In this document: positions 1 through 7,506 of the stretch, one piece after another
Layout: each line of letters opens with the position of its first letter
Position numbering within the stretch: the first letter of the stretch is position 1
Assembly (NCBI GenBank): GCA_002502785.1
Contig: DAQG01000069.1
Coordinates: 1 to 19,937, forward strand
Source: Methanothrix harundinacea
Lineage (GTDB): Archaea > Halobacteriota > Methanosarcinia > Methanotrichales > Methanotrichaceae
Length of the DNA stretch: 19,937 nt
Direction: 5' to 3'
Notes under the pieces: generated by a model
Seen by the model: the letters and a program-made list of their open reading frames with translations, nothing else
What the model was told of the DNA's origin: nothing
Database searches by the model: none
Made by a program: the position numbers and the translations under genes

Positions 1-148
1 CCATCCCGACCGCCTACGAAGACGAGACCGGCCTCGGCGGTCGCGCGGGCGACGCCGGGACGCGAGCAGCAGGCCAGGGGGCGCCGCCCCCCAGGCCCAC
101 GGCAAGAAGACCCACCGGACCCTCAAGGAGCAGCAGGAGTTCACCTGA
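1..148 (+). pseudogene. 3' end of an unidentified gene, probably frameshifted
   Basis: The first ~55 bases read best in frame 3 (it begins IPTAYEDETGLGGRAGDAG, with almost every third codon position G or C). From about base 56 the coding-like pattern moves to frame 2, which ends ...GKKTHRTLKEQQEFT and a TGA at 146-148. Such a switch suggests a one-base frameshift, but all three frames are open here because the DNA is so GC-rich, so this could be chance. I do not recognise the protein. The 5' part lies outside the window. Confidence 0.3.
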
Positions 149-277
149 AACCAGCCCGAACTGGAAACTTCCAAGATTATTCGATTCTATCTCGATGTAA
201 TCCTGAGTCTCCATGTTGAGGTAATCATTATCCTAACCCTCCATTTCGAAGATGTGCCACTTATCTTTGAAACTCAT
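140..277 (-). pseudogene. Remnant of a small conserved protein, interrupted by TAG
   Basis: Read on the minus strand from an ATG at 277, the frame gives MSFKDKWHIFEMEG, a TAG (233-235), then DNDYLNMETQDYIEIESNN and LGSFQFGLVSGE before it runs into the GC-rich neighbour near base 140. From memory this matches the start of a widespread uncharacterised family with the pattern W-x-I-x-E-M-x-x-W-D-x-D followed by a G-x-F-x-F-G motif. The TAG sits exactly where the family has Trp before Asp, so TGG to TAG is the simplest explanation. The C-terminal half is absent. I read it as a decayed, truncated gene. Function is unknown, and the family match needs a database search. Confidence 0.5.
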
Positions 278-426
278 TATCTCGGACTTCTTTTTAGGGT
301 TCAAGGCTCTCACATGCCAGGGTCTTCGCCTCCCTCATCATGACAATGCTGGCGACGTGGGGACAAAGAGGGCCCGGTAGCATCAAAAAGCTGAGTGCTA
401 GCATATGCGGCTGAACAAGCACTAAA
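278..426. other. Intergenic DNA without a recognisable gene
   Basis: This is moderately AT-rich sequence between the minus-strand remnant and the promoter of the next gene. The remnant's frame stays open a little further upstream (to about base 325) but has no good start signal. No RNA gene or repeat was seen. Confidence 0.4.
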
Positions 427-435
427 TTTTAAATA
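427..435 (+). promoter_or_regulatory. Archaeal TATA box for the SDH-type protease gene
   Basis: TTTTAAATA is centred about 30 bases before the ATG at 461. Archaeal transcription normally starts about 25-27 bases after the box centre, which puts it at about 456-459. The mRNA would then be leaderless or nearly so, which fits the lack of any purine-rich ribosome binding site before the ATG. Confidence 0.55.
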
Positions 436-460
436 GAATTCCATCTTTTTCATACATCAA

Positions 461-1324
461 ATGCCAGAACCTATCCTGCTCCAGATGGGCTCAGAATCTC
501 TCCTGAGCAATATATGGGTCATCCTATTCCTGATATTGTTCTTTGTTCCCATGGTCCAAAGAAGGTACCTGGAGCAGAGCCGAAGGAGGCTTCTCGTCAA
601 GATGGGCAAAAAGAGAAAGTCCGTCGTTGTGACCTTGATACACAGGCAGGAGGTTTTGAGCTTCCTCGGGATACCTCTGGCGAGGTACATCGACATCGAC
701 GACAGCGAGCAAGTTCTCAGGGCCATAAGGACTACCCCCAAGGATGTGCCCATCGACTTAATCCTCCACACGCCGGGAGGGCTCGCCCTCGCTGCAACCC
801 AGATCGCTCTTGCCCTAAAGGCCCACCCGGCGAGAAAGACCGTCATCATCCCCCACTACGCCATGAGCGGGGGGACGCTGATCGCCCTCGCCGTCGACGA
901 GATAATCATGGACCCCCACGCGGCGCTGGGGCCCGTCGACCCCCAGCTCGGAGATCAGACCGGCTCTTACCCCGCCACATCTCTCGTGAAGCTGATGGAG
1001 AAGAAAAGCATCGACGAGGTGGACGACAAAACGATAGTCCTCGCAGACCAGGCCCAAAAAGCTCTCAGCCAGATGGACGGTCTGGTGAAGACCATCCTGG
1101 ACGGCAAGTGCGACGAGACCAAGGTGGGCTTAATCATTGAGGAGTTCGTCTCCGGTAAGTACACCCACGACCATCCATTTTTGGCCGACGACGCCGAAAG
1201 CCTCTTGGGAGACTGCGTCAACACGAATGTACCCGCCGAGGTCTACGACCTCATGAAGCTCTACAGGATGGAGGTCGCCAGGCGTAGGCCCGGAGTCGAG
1301 TACGTTCCAGTGACGGGGAAGTAA
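461..1324 (+). CDS. Membrane-anchored ClpP-fold serine protease (SDH/DUF114 family)
   Basis: The 287-residue protein belongs to the SDH_sah/DUF114 family (Clp/crotonase fold, related to SppA and ClpP). One N-terminal membrane segment lies at about residues 17-32, followed by a basic stretch (RRxxxxxxRRR), so the catalytic part is probably cytoplasmic and tethered to the membrane. The oxyanion-forming HTPGG motif is at 103-107, the nucleophile motif MSGGTL with Ser136 at 135-140, and the family motif LGPVDPQLG at 156-164. The general base (Lys or His/Asp) cannot be assigned by eye. Length is normal for the family. It stands alone behind its own promoter, with decayed genes on both sides. Substrates are unknown; membrane-protein or signal-peptide turnover is an inference from SppA relatives. 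Confidence 0.85.
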   Translation: MPEPILLQMGSESLLSNIWVILFLILFFVPMVQRRYLEQSRRRLLVKMGKKRKSVVVTLIHRQEVLSFLGIPLARYIDIDDSEQVLRAIRTTPKDVPIDLILHTPGGLALAATQIALALKAHPARKTVIIPHYAMSGGTLIALAVDEIIMDPHAALGPVDPQLGDQTGSYPATSLVKLMEKKSIDEVDDKTIVLADQAQKALSQMDGLVKTILDGKCDETKVGLIIEEFVSGKYTHDHPFLADDAESLLGDCVNTNVPAEVYDLMKLYRMEVARRRPGVEYVPVTGK

Positions 1325-1466
1325 CCACACCTGATCGAAGTTTCCTCATTTGCTCAGCTCATTTTCCTCATCCTGCAGGTCGGAGAGGACCTGATGCGCA
1401 ACTTCTAAGTCTGCAACGTAGACGAGCTGGGTCTGCGCCTCGAACTTTTCGGCTCTCGAAATCTAG

Positions 1467-1937
1467 TGGCTGACATGCTGCACCGATGAGAGGATCCCCG
1501 TGACGAAGACGGCAGAGGTCAACGAAGAGGTGCCGAGCCTCGTCCACTACAGCGTCGAGGTCAATAATTCGACGAACGTCACCAGGGCAGCCACGTAGAC
1601 AGATTCGCTGCCTGAAGGCATGGTACTCCTCGACACAACGGTTCCTTTTGCATCCTACGAGAACGATACAGTCTTCTGGAACCTTGCCGAGATCGGGCCA
1701 TTCGAGACGGTGACCATCGAATACAGGGTCGAAGCCCAACATGCAGGAATGTTCGAGAACTCCGTCGAGGTTGACGCACGATCTGTGGACGGATCCGTTG
1801 TACAGCCGGTCGGTGCGAGCAACGTCGTCGAGGTCGGCGTAGTAGTGGAGTGCGAGACCACCTCATGCGCCGGATTGCAGTCAACGGACTGGGGTCTTGT
1901 CACCGTCTGTGACGAGAACTGCGAGCTTACGCCCTGA
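1467..1937 (+). pseudogene. Decayed DUF11-type surface-protein repeat
   Basis: In one frame the sequence reads VTKTAEVNEEVPSLVHYSVE, then VNNSTNVTRAAT, a TAG stop (1608-1610), and TDSLPEGM...VFWNLAEIGPFETVTIEY...NSVEVDA...GASNVVEVGVV. This is the classic order of a DUF11 domain: a xTKTA start, a Y-x-V-x-V-x-N strand, xxDxLPEG, a WxLxxIxP strand and a final NxVxV strand. Such domains occur as tandem beta-sandwich repeats in archaeal cell-surface proteins. Here there is one domain, no signal peptide, an in-frame amber codon, an upstream stop at 1464-1466 and a short unrelated tail ending at 1937. The open 3' part (from ATG 1620, 105 codons) could be called as a gene but starts in mid-domain. 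I regard it as a dead fragment. Confidence 0.65.
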
Positions 1938-1957
1938 TATGGTGCTGGCTCATCAGG

Positions 1958-2839
1958 TCAGGGGGACTCGTCCCCTTCCCCCCACTTTTTTTCCGGAATC
2001 TGCTCGTGATAGAGGTAATGGCCGCAGCGTTTGCAGTAAGTGGCGTCGACATCGTGCTCGCCCAGGCCGCACTGGGGACAGAGGACGTTCGTCTTTCTGG
2101 ATATCAGGATCCATTCCTTGACGATCTGGCTCGCCTCCCAGGGTATGAGAATGATACCAGAGAGGATCATCATAACCGTGACCCACTTACCGGCCTCGGT
2201 GATCGGGATGATGTCGCCGAAGCCGACGGTCGTCAAGGCCACCACCGTGAAGTAAAAAGCGTCTCCGAAGTTCTGGACCTGATTGTTCACGGGGCTTTCA
2301 ACGTAGTAGAAGAGGCCAGAACTTATGAAGAAGATGATCAGTATCGTCGTCACGAGCCTCGCCACCTTGAGAACCTCCAGAGAGACGCTGCCAAAGAAGA
2401 AGTTGGGGTCGGTGAGGAACCGGAGAAACCTGAATATCCTGAAGACCTTGAAGACCCGGATCGTCTTGACGAATGCGATGTTTAGGGAGAGGCCGAAGAC
2501 GGGGAGGACTAGCTGAAACAGGGTCGGCAGTATCGCCACCAGGTCGATGATGCTGTAGACGTCCACCAGCTGTTTTCTCCTGTCTGGAGCGCCGTAGAGG
2601 CGGGCGACGTACTCGACGATGAAGAAGGCCACAGCGAAGATCTCGAGCCTCCAGAAGAAAGTTCTCACTCCGTCGGATATGTTGTAGGTGTCGATGACGA
2701 AGATGGCGCAGACCAAAAGGTTCATAAAAATTATCGTTATGTCTATGGCTTTTCCCAGAGGCGTTCTGTAGTCGATGAGGTAGAACTCGACGGTCTCTCG
2801 GAAATTCCCAGGGGGTTTTGTTGCATCACTTCTGGTCAA
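1958..2839 (-). CDS. Six-TM voltage-sensor-type potassium channel with C-terminal zinc ribbon
   Basis: This 293-residue ion-channel protein of the Kv/KvAP type probably forms a tetrameric K+ pore in the cytoplasmic membrane. S1-S3 lie at about residues 30-110. The S4-like helix at 125-142 has positives every third residue (R128, K131, R134, R137, R140). S5 (160-180) is followed by the pore helix and the selectivity filter TTVGFGD at 203-209, then S6 (218-236). The tail carries two CxxC pairs (C254/C257 and C269/C272) that form a zinc ribbon instead of the usual RCK/TrkA domain. The start is TTG at 2837-2839, supported by a ribosome binding site overlapping the end of the upstream trkH, 8 bases away, so the two genes are probably co-transcribed and translationally coupled. 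Confidence 0.88.
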   Translation of the reverse strand: MTRSDATKPPGNFRETVEFYLIDYRTPLGKAIDITIIFMNLLVCAIFVIDTYNISDGVRTFFWRLEIFAVAFFIVEYVARLYGAPDRRKQLVDVYSIIDLVAILPTLFQLVLPVFGLSLNIAFVKTIRVFKVFRIFRFLRFLTDPNFFFGSVSLEVLKVARLVTTILIIFFISSGLFYYVESPVNNQVQNFGDAFYFTVVALTTVGFGDIIPITEAGKWVTVMMILSGIILIPWEASQIVKEWILISRKTNVLCPQCGLGEHDVDATYCKRCGHYLYHEQIPEKKWGEGDESP

Positions 2840-2847
2840 GCCTCACG

Positions 2848-2855
2848 TCACCTCT
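2848..2855 (-). promoter_or_regulatory. Ribosome binding site supporting the TTG start of the channel gene
   Basis: AGAGGTGA on the minus strand includes the last codon and stop of the upstream trkH and lies 8 bases before the TTG. It is a good match to the archaeal anti-SD complement GGAGGTGAT. No ATG or GTG in the same frame is available at a suitable distance. Confidence 0.6.
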
Positions 2856-4398
2856 TCCATAGATCAGGCACCAGGAAGACCAGAACCGTGATGATCTCCA
2901 GTCGTCCCAAGTACATAAGAAACGTTCCAAAAACTCGCCCTGCGAGAGATATCTGGCCGAAATCGATGGCAACAACACCATAGCCAGGGCCGATCACGCC
3001 CAAGGTGCAGGCAGAGGCAGAAATGGCGGAGATCGCATCGAAACTCGGATTTCCTGCCTCGGTAATGGCAAAGACCAGGGAGCCGCCAATGAAGATCATA
3101 AGATAAAGGAGGGTATAAACCTGAACTGATCTAAGTATATGTTCGGGGACGACGATCTCGCCAACATTCACAGAGGTCACTGCATGGGGATGTAGAACTC
3201 TAAGCAGCTCTTTATGAAAGTGCTTCAATATTATCAGAATCCTCCCCACCTTTATCCCGCCTCCCGTCGAGCCGGTGCTTCCGCCAATCAGCATCAGCAT
3301 TATAAGAGCGAGCTTCGCGGCCAGAGACCAGGAGTCGTAGCTGAAGTTGTTCACGTATCCCGTAGTGGTCATGATGGAGGCGGCCTGGAAGGACGAGTAC
3401 CTGAACTTCGTCGAAAGGTCCCCATCTATGCCGCCCCAGATCATGAGGATAGATATAGATGATACTAGTATAAATATATAAAATTTAAACTCAGTATCTC
3501 TCAGAGGGGCTGAGAACTCCTGCTTGAAGAGGATACGATAGTGGAGAAGAAAGCTCGTCCCGCCGATCAGAAGAAATACGCAGACTACGAGGTCGACGAG
3601 AGGACTACCATAGGCGGCGATGCTATCGGCCCGAGGGGAGAAGCCGCCGGTGGCCAGGCTTGTGAAGGCGGTACAGACGGCATCGTATAGAGGTAGACCC
3701 AAGGCCACCAAAGCAAGGGCCTCAAGCCCCACGAGGCCCAGGTATATCCTCCAGAAGATTTTGGCCGTGTTCTTCACCCGTGGCGTTAGTGCCTCCTTGG
3801 TGAGGCCGAGCCCCTCCACCGAGTAGAGTTCGCGTCCTGCCACCCCCAGGTGAGGAAGTATCGCTATGAATAGCAGTATTATCCCCATACCACCCAGAAA
3901 CTGAGTGAAAGACCTCCAGAATAGGAGACCGTAGATCGTCTCTTCGCTGGCCGATGAGAGGGTTGCAAGGCTGGAGAACTCCTCGACGAAAGCGCGAGCT
4001 GGGCTTGAGACGAGCTGCGCTTCGCTCAGGATCCAGTACCCCTGGGAGTTGAAATTTGTCAAGATCGTCGCCCCAGCGGTGGTGAACCCCGACATCGACT
4101 CGAAGAGGGAGTCGACGGGGGCGAGGCCGAGGAGGAGGTAGGGAAGGGCGCCGAGCGATCCCGCCAAGATCCATGCAAGAGCCACGGTGGCAACTGCTTC
4201 TTTGTGGCCCATCTCCTCTCCGACGCCGCGCCGCCTCATTGCCAGGCCAACGGTTACGGCCACGAGATACGTCAGAGAGAAGGCGACCAAACCCGAGGGC
4301 TCTCGGTAGACGACGGATACGAAGGCGGGTATCAGCATCAGAACGCCCAGGATGATCGCCAATGACCCCAGGTTGTGAAGGACAATCTTGGATTTCAT
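2848..4398 (-). CDS. trkH: TrkH-family potassium uptake protein (copy 1)
   Basis: The 516-residue membrane subunit of a Trk/Ktr-type K+ transporter has four membrane-pore-membrane repeats. The selectivity-loop glycines are all visible: GFTTAGAT (104-111), then LATGGFSP, MTTTGY and TLGVIGPG in the later repeats. FWRSFTQFLGGMG (160-172) is the conserved helix after pore loop 1. A stretch of about 40 residues (119-157) between pore loop 1 and that helix is longer than in standard TrkH proteins. It starts with ATG at 4396-4398, 103 bases after the second trkH, and is followed after 8 bases by the channel gene. No trkA (the cytoplasmic NAD/ATP-binding regulator) is in the window, so it must be encoded elsewhere or be absent. 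Confidence 0.9.
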   Translation of the reverse strand: MKSKIVLHNLGSLAIILGVLMLIPAFVSVVYREPSGLVAFSLTYLVAVTVGLAMRRRGVGEEMGHKEAVATVALAWILAGSLGALPYLLLGLAPVDSLFESMSGFTTAGATILTNFNSQGYWILSEAQLVSSPARAFVEEFSSLATLSSASEETIYGLLFWRSFTQFLGGMGIILLFIAILPHLGVAGRELYSVEGLGLTKEALTPRVKNTAKIFWRIYLGLVGLEALALVALGLPLYDAVCTAFTSLATGGFSPRADSIAAYGSPLVDLVVCVFLLIGGTSFLLHYRILFKQEFSAPLRDTEFKFYIFILVSSISILMIWGGIDGDLSTKFRYSSFQAASIMTTTGYVNNFSYDSWSLAAKLALIMLMLIGGSTGSTGGGIKVGRILIILKHFHKELLRVLHPHAVTSVNVGEIVVPEHILRSVQVYTLLYLMIFIGGSLVFAITEAGNPSFDAISAISASACTLGVIGPGYGVVAIDFGQISLAGRVFGTFLMYLGRLEIITVLVFLVPDLWKR

Positions 4399-4501
4399 CT
4401 ACTATCCTAGAGATCTATAATGTTTTAGTTTTTCCAGTCCTGTCGATCTTCGTGATCAGATTTCCTACAAGTTTTTTTGAAAAGCATCCATTTCCCCATA
4501 G
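4399..4501 (-). other. Spacer between the two trkH genes
   Basis: This AT-rich 103-base gap could hold an internal promoter for copy 1: a TTATAG-like stretch lies about 20 bases before its ATG, rather close for a TATA box. I see no clear terminator after copy 2, so the locus may be one operon with an internal start. Confidence 0.3.
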
Positions 4502-6082
4502 CTACTTTTCCCAGAAGCCTGGTAAGAAGAGCACCAGCACCGGAAGAATCTCCATTCTTCCGACGTACATGCAGATTACGCCGATAACCTTGCCAACTGG
4601 GGTAATGTGGCTGAAGTCAAAAGCGACTTCGCCAAGTCCAGGGCCCACCCCACCCATGCAAGTTGCAACCGCAGAAACCGCCGAGATCAGATCAAATTCT
4701 GGATTTCCTGACTCTGTCAGGGCTATCGCCAGAGATGCAAAGAAAAAGACTATCAGGTAGAGAAGGGCGAAGAAGAGGATCGATCGGATTATGTCTTCCT
4801 GAATAGTGACCTTTGTCATCTTTATCGGCTTCACCGCCTTGGGGTGGATCATCTCGATGAGTTCTCTTTTGCCGTACTTTAAGATCAAAAGTATGCGTGC
4901 AACCTTTATTGCCCCGCCCGTTGAGCCGACGCAACCGCCTATCAGCATCAAAACCAGAAGGACCATACCAGATGATACGGGCCACTTATCGTAGCTGAAG
5001 TCATTCGTAAATCCCGTGGTCGTCATCGTGGATACCACCTGGAAGCTCACAATTCTGAGCCTGTGGAGAACGTCTCCCTCTATCCCACCGGCCAACAGGA
5101 TCAGAACAATCGCCGACGCCAGTATGTAGAGAAAGAACCTGAACTCTGAATCCTTCGCATAAACTGAGAGCGAGCCTCTGTAGAGAAAGTGGTAGTGGAG
5201 GTTGAAACTCGTCGCTCCAAGAAGCATAAAGAGCATGGCTATTGCCTCGATCGGAAGGCTGGTGTAGGCGACGATCCCTGAGGCCTGGGGAGAAAAGCCA
5301 CCGGTCGCTATGGTCGTAAAGGCGGTCAGGAGCGAATCGTAGACGGGCATCCCAGCTAAAGAGAGCATAAAAGTCTCCAGCCCCACCATCAACAGGTAAA
5401 TGCCCCAGTATATCCTCGCCGTATTCTTAACCCTGGGGGCGATGGTCTCTTTTGTGAGTCTGGACGAGTCCACATAATACAGCTGCCTTCCGGCAACACC
5501 CAATTGGGGAAGGATCGCAATGAACAGCAAGATTATTCCGAGACCGCCGAGGAACTGGGTGAAAGACCTCCAGAAGAGGAGGCCTAAGTATGTCCTATCT
5601 CCGATCTCGCCATCGATGAGTGCGGTGGTTGTTGCAGAATCTCCAGCTAAGAGACGGCTCAAGGCCTCGATCACATTCGATGCCACGCATACGCTCGCTG
5701 CGTTATAGTTTACGATCCAGTAACCTTGGGCGTCATAATCGGTGAAGATCGTCGCACCCGTCGTCGTAAATCCAGACATAGACTCGAAGAGGGAGTCGAT
5801 GAAGCCCATGCCGAGTAGAACGAAGGGGAGGGCCCCAAAGACGGCTGCCAGAAGCCAGCCGAAGGTGACGATCAGGAAAGCGTCTCTATGCTCGACCTCC
5901 CCGCTGCTACCGAAACGCCTCATTGCATAGCCAGCGGCCAGTGTCAGCATGGAGGATAAGAGGAACGCTACCACTCCTGAGGGCTCTGCGTAAATGATCG
6001 AGACGACTGCAGGCACCAGCATCAAGGCCCCGAGAATGATCGTCAGCAAACCCAATGTATGGAGAGCGATCCTTGCACTCAT
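4502..6082 (-). CDS. trkH: TrkH-family potassium uptake protein (copy 2)
   Basis: The 526-residue paralogue of the adjacent TrkH has the same architecture and a similar N-terminus. Its filter segments are GFTTTGAT (104-111), IATGGFSP, MTTTGF and CMGGVGPG, so all four key glycines are present and the protein should be functional. The region between pore loop 1 and FWRSFTQFLGGLG (170-182) is even longer than in copy 1 (about 119-167) and includes a Cys (C132) and a small acidic patch. The start ATG at 6080-6082 has a good TATA box 27-35 bases upstream and no obvious ribosome binding site. It is the first gene of the minus-strand potassium locus. The paralogues differ through most of their length, so the duplication is not recent. 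Confidence 0.9.
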   Translation of the reverse strand: MSARIALHTLGLLTIILGALMLVPAVVSIIYAEPSGVVAFLLSSMLTLAAGYAMRRFGSSGEVEHRDAFLIVTFGWLLAAVFGALPFVLLGMGFIDSLFESMSGFTTTGATIFTDYDAQGYWIVNYNAASVCVASNVIEALSRLLAGDSATTTALIDGEIGDRTYLGLLFWRSFTQFLGGLGIILLFIAILPQLGVAGRQLYYVDSSRLTKETIAPRVKNTARIYWGIYLLMVGLETFMLSLAGMPVYDSLLTAFTTIATGGFSPQASGIVAYTSLPIEAIAMLFMLLGATSFNLHYHFLYRGSLSVYAKDSEFRFFLYILASAIVLILLAGGIEGDVLHRLRIVSFQVVSTMTTTGFTNDFSYDKWPVSSGMVLLVLMLIGGCVGSTGGAIKVARILLILKYGKRELIEMIHPKAVKPIKMTKVTIQEDIIRSILFFALLYLIVFFFASLAIALTESGNPEFDLISAVSAVATCMGGVGPGLGEVAFDFSHITPVGKVIGVICMYVGRMEILPVLVLFLPGFWEK

Positions 6083-6108
6083 AGGCTCAGATCCCCTTCA
6101 GTCTCCTG

Positions 6109-6117
6109 GATATAAAA
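6109..6117 (-). promoter_or_regulatory. TATA box for trkH copy 2 and the potassium locus
   Basis: The minus strand reads TTTTATATC, centred about 31 bases before the ATG at 6082. The predicted transcription start is within a few bases of the ATG, giving a leaderless or very short leader. The divergent permease gene starts at 6209, so this intergenic region serves both directions. Confidence 0.55.
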
Positions 6118-6208
6118 GAATGGCCCCGGATCCAATCTCCCGCGGTTTTTCTTCCGACCTTTTACCGAAACTCTTTTCACGAGACCGCCTCCATCATGGC
6201 CAGATATC

Positions 6209-7489
6209 ATGACTGAGAAGACGGAGCTGAAGCGAGAGCTTGGACTTTTCGAGGTTACCCTCTCCGGCGTAGGGATAATTCTGGGAGCCGGGATCTACGC
6301 CCTGATCGGAAAGGCCGCGGGGCTTGCCGGAAACTCGGTCTGGCTCTCCTTTGCGATCGCGGCCCTGATCGCCGTCTTCACCGGCCTCAGCTACGCCGAA
6401 CTCTCATCGATCTTTCCGAGGGCCAGCGCCGAGTACGAGTACACCAGCCACGCCTTCGGCAAGAAGCTAGCCTTCGTCGTAGGATGGATGATCATATTCA
6501 GCGGCGTCATCGGGGCATCGACCGTCGCCCTCGGCTTTGGCGGCTACTTCGACGCCCTGACCGGCGTTCCCGTTTTAACCTCTGCCGTTCTGCTCATCCT
6601 AGTCCTATCCCTCGTCCTCTTGTGGGGGATCAAGATCTCGGCCTGGTTTGCCATCGTCTTCACCCTAATCGAAACTGCAGGCCTATTGATGGTGATTTAT
6701 ATAGGTCTCCCCAGCCTTGGCAGCGTCGACTACTTCGAGATGCCTCACGGCCTCTCCGGCGTCTTCGAGGCTGCGGCTCTGATCTTCTTCGCCTATATGG
6801 GCTTTGAGGAGATGGTCAAGCTCTCGGAGGAGACGAGAAACCCTGAAAAGAACATACCCCTCGCCCTGATCATGGCTCTTGCGATAACCATCGTTCTCTA
6901 CATGCTGGTGGCGGTGAGCGTCGTTTCCGTTGTCTCCTGGGAAAGGCTCGCCGCCTCAGAGGCGCCCTTCGCCGAAGTAGCAATTGAGGCCCTCGGAGCC
7001 GACGCCTTTGTCGTCATATCGGCGATCGCCCTATTCGCCACCGCCAACACCGTCCTTCTGATGCTTCTCGCCGCGTCCAGGATCGCCTACGGGATGGCTG
7101 AGTCGTCATCGATGCCCGGCTTTCTGGCGAGGGTCCATCCCGTTAGGAGGACGCCCTGGGCGGCTATACTCGTTGTTATGGTGCTATCGATGGGATTCGT
7201 CTTCTCCGGCGACATAGCCTTCGTCGCCGGAGCCAACGACTTCATCCTCTTTGCGACCTTCATCGTCATCAACGGCGGCCTGATCGCTCTGAGGTACAAA
7301 GATCCGGATCGGCCCCGCCCCTTCAAGGTGCCGATCAGCCTAGGGCGTCTTCCCGTTCCGCCGGTCCTGGGGATCTTGACCTGCATCTTTCTCATCGTCC
7401 ACCTGGACACGACCGCGATCCTCCTGGGGTCGGTCCTCGCCCTAGTCGGCGGCCTCCTCGCTTTAGCTTGCTGCCGGAAGCCGGCCTGA
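6209..7489 (+). CDS. APC-family amino-acid permease
   Basis: The 426-residue integral membrane protein of the amino acid-polyamine-organocation superfamily has about 12 predicted helices. The broken first helix carries the substrate-carboxylate motif GVGIILGAGIYALIG (20-34). Helix 6 ends in FFAYMGFEEM (193-202), followed by the signature EETRNPEKNIP (207-217). It probably imports an amino acid or similar cation by proton or sodium symport; the substrate cannot be read from the sequence. The ATG at 6209 is the first in-frame start and has no ribosome binding site. It is divergent from the potassium locus and convergent with the recombinase fragment (17 bases between stops). Confidence 0.88.
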   Translation: MTEKTELKRELGLFEVTLSGVGIILGAGIYALIGKAAGLAGNSVWLSFAIAALIAVFTGLSYAELSSIFPRASAEYEYTSHAFGKKLAFVVGWMIIFSGVIGASTVALGFGGYFDALTGVPVLTSAVLLILVLSLVLLWGIKISAWFAIVFTLIETAGLLMVIYIGLPSLGSVDYFEMPHGLSGVFEAAALIFFAYMGFEEMVKLSEETRNPEKNIPLALIMALAITIVLYMLVAVSVVSVVSWERLAASEAPFAEVAIEALGADAFVVISAIALFATANTVLLMLLAASRIAYGMAESSSMPGFLARVHPVRRTPWAAILVVMVLSMGFVFSGDIAFVAGANDFILFATFIVINGGLIALRYKDPDRPRPFKVPISLGRLPVPPVLGILTCIFLIVHLDTTAILLGSVLALVGGLLALACCRKPA

Positions 7490-7506
7490 AAGCCCCCTTT
7501 GTATGC

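Noticed and set aside
514..1140. Long open frame overlapping the protease gene in another plus frame
   Set aside because: It is a shadow of the GC-rich protease gene, rich in Arg/Pro/Gly/His with no domain pattern; the protease frame carries all motifs.
1368..1742. Minus-strand open frame across the DUF11 remnant
   Set aside because: No recognisable domain; the plus strand holds the DUF11 signature.
2006..2485. Plus-strand open frame opposite the potassium channel
   Set aside because: It is antisense to a gene with clear transmembrane and filter motifs; its composition (Glu/Asp/Arg rich) is the reverse complement of the channel codons.
4470..4480. T-tract as a terminator of trkH copy 2
   Set aside because: The run is oligo-T only on the plus strand; for the minus-strand gene it reads oligo-A.
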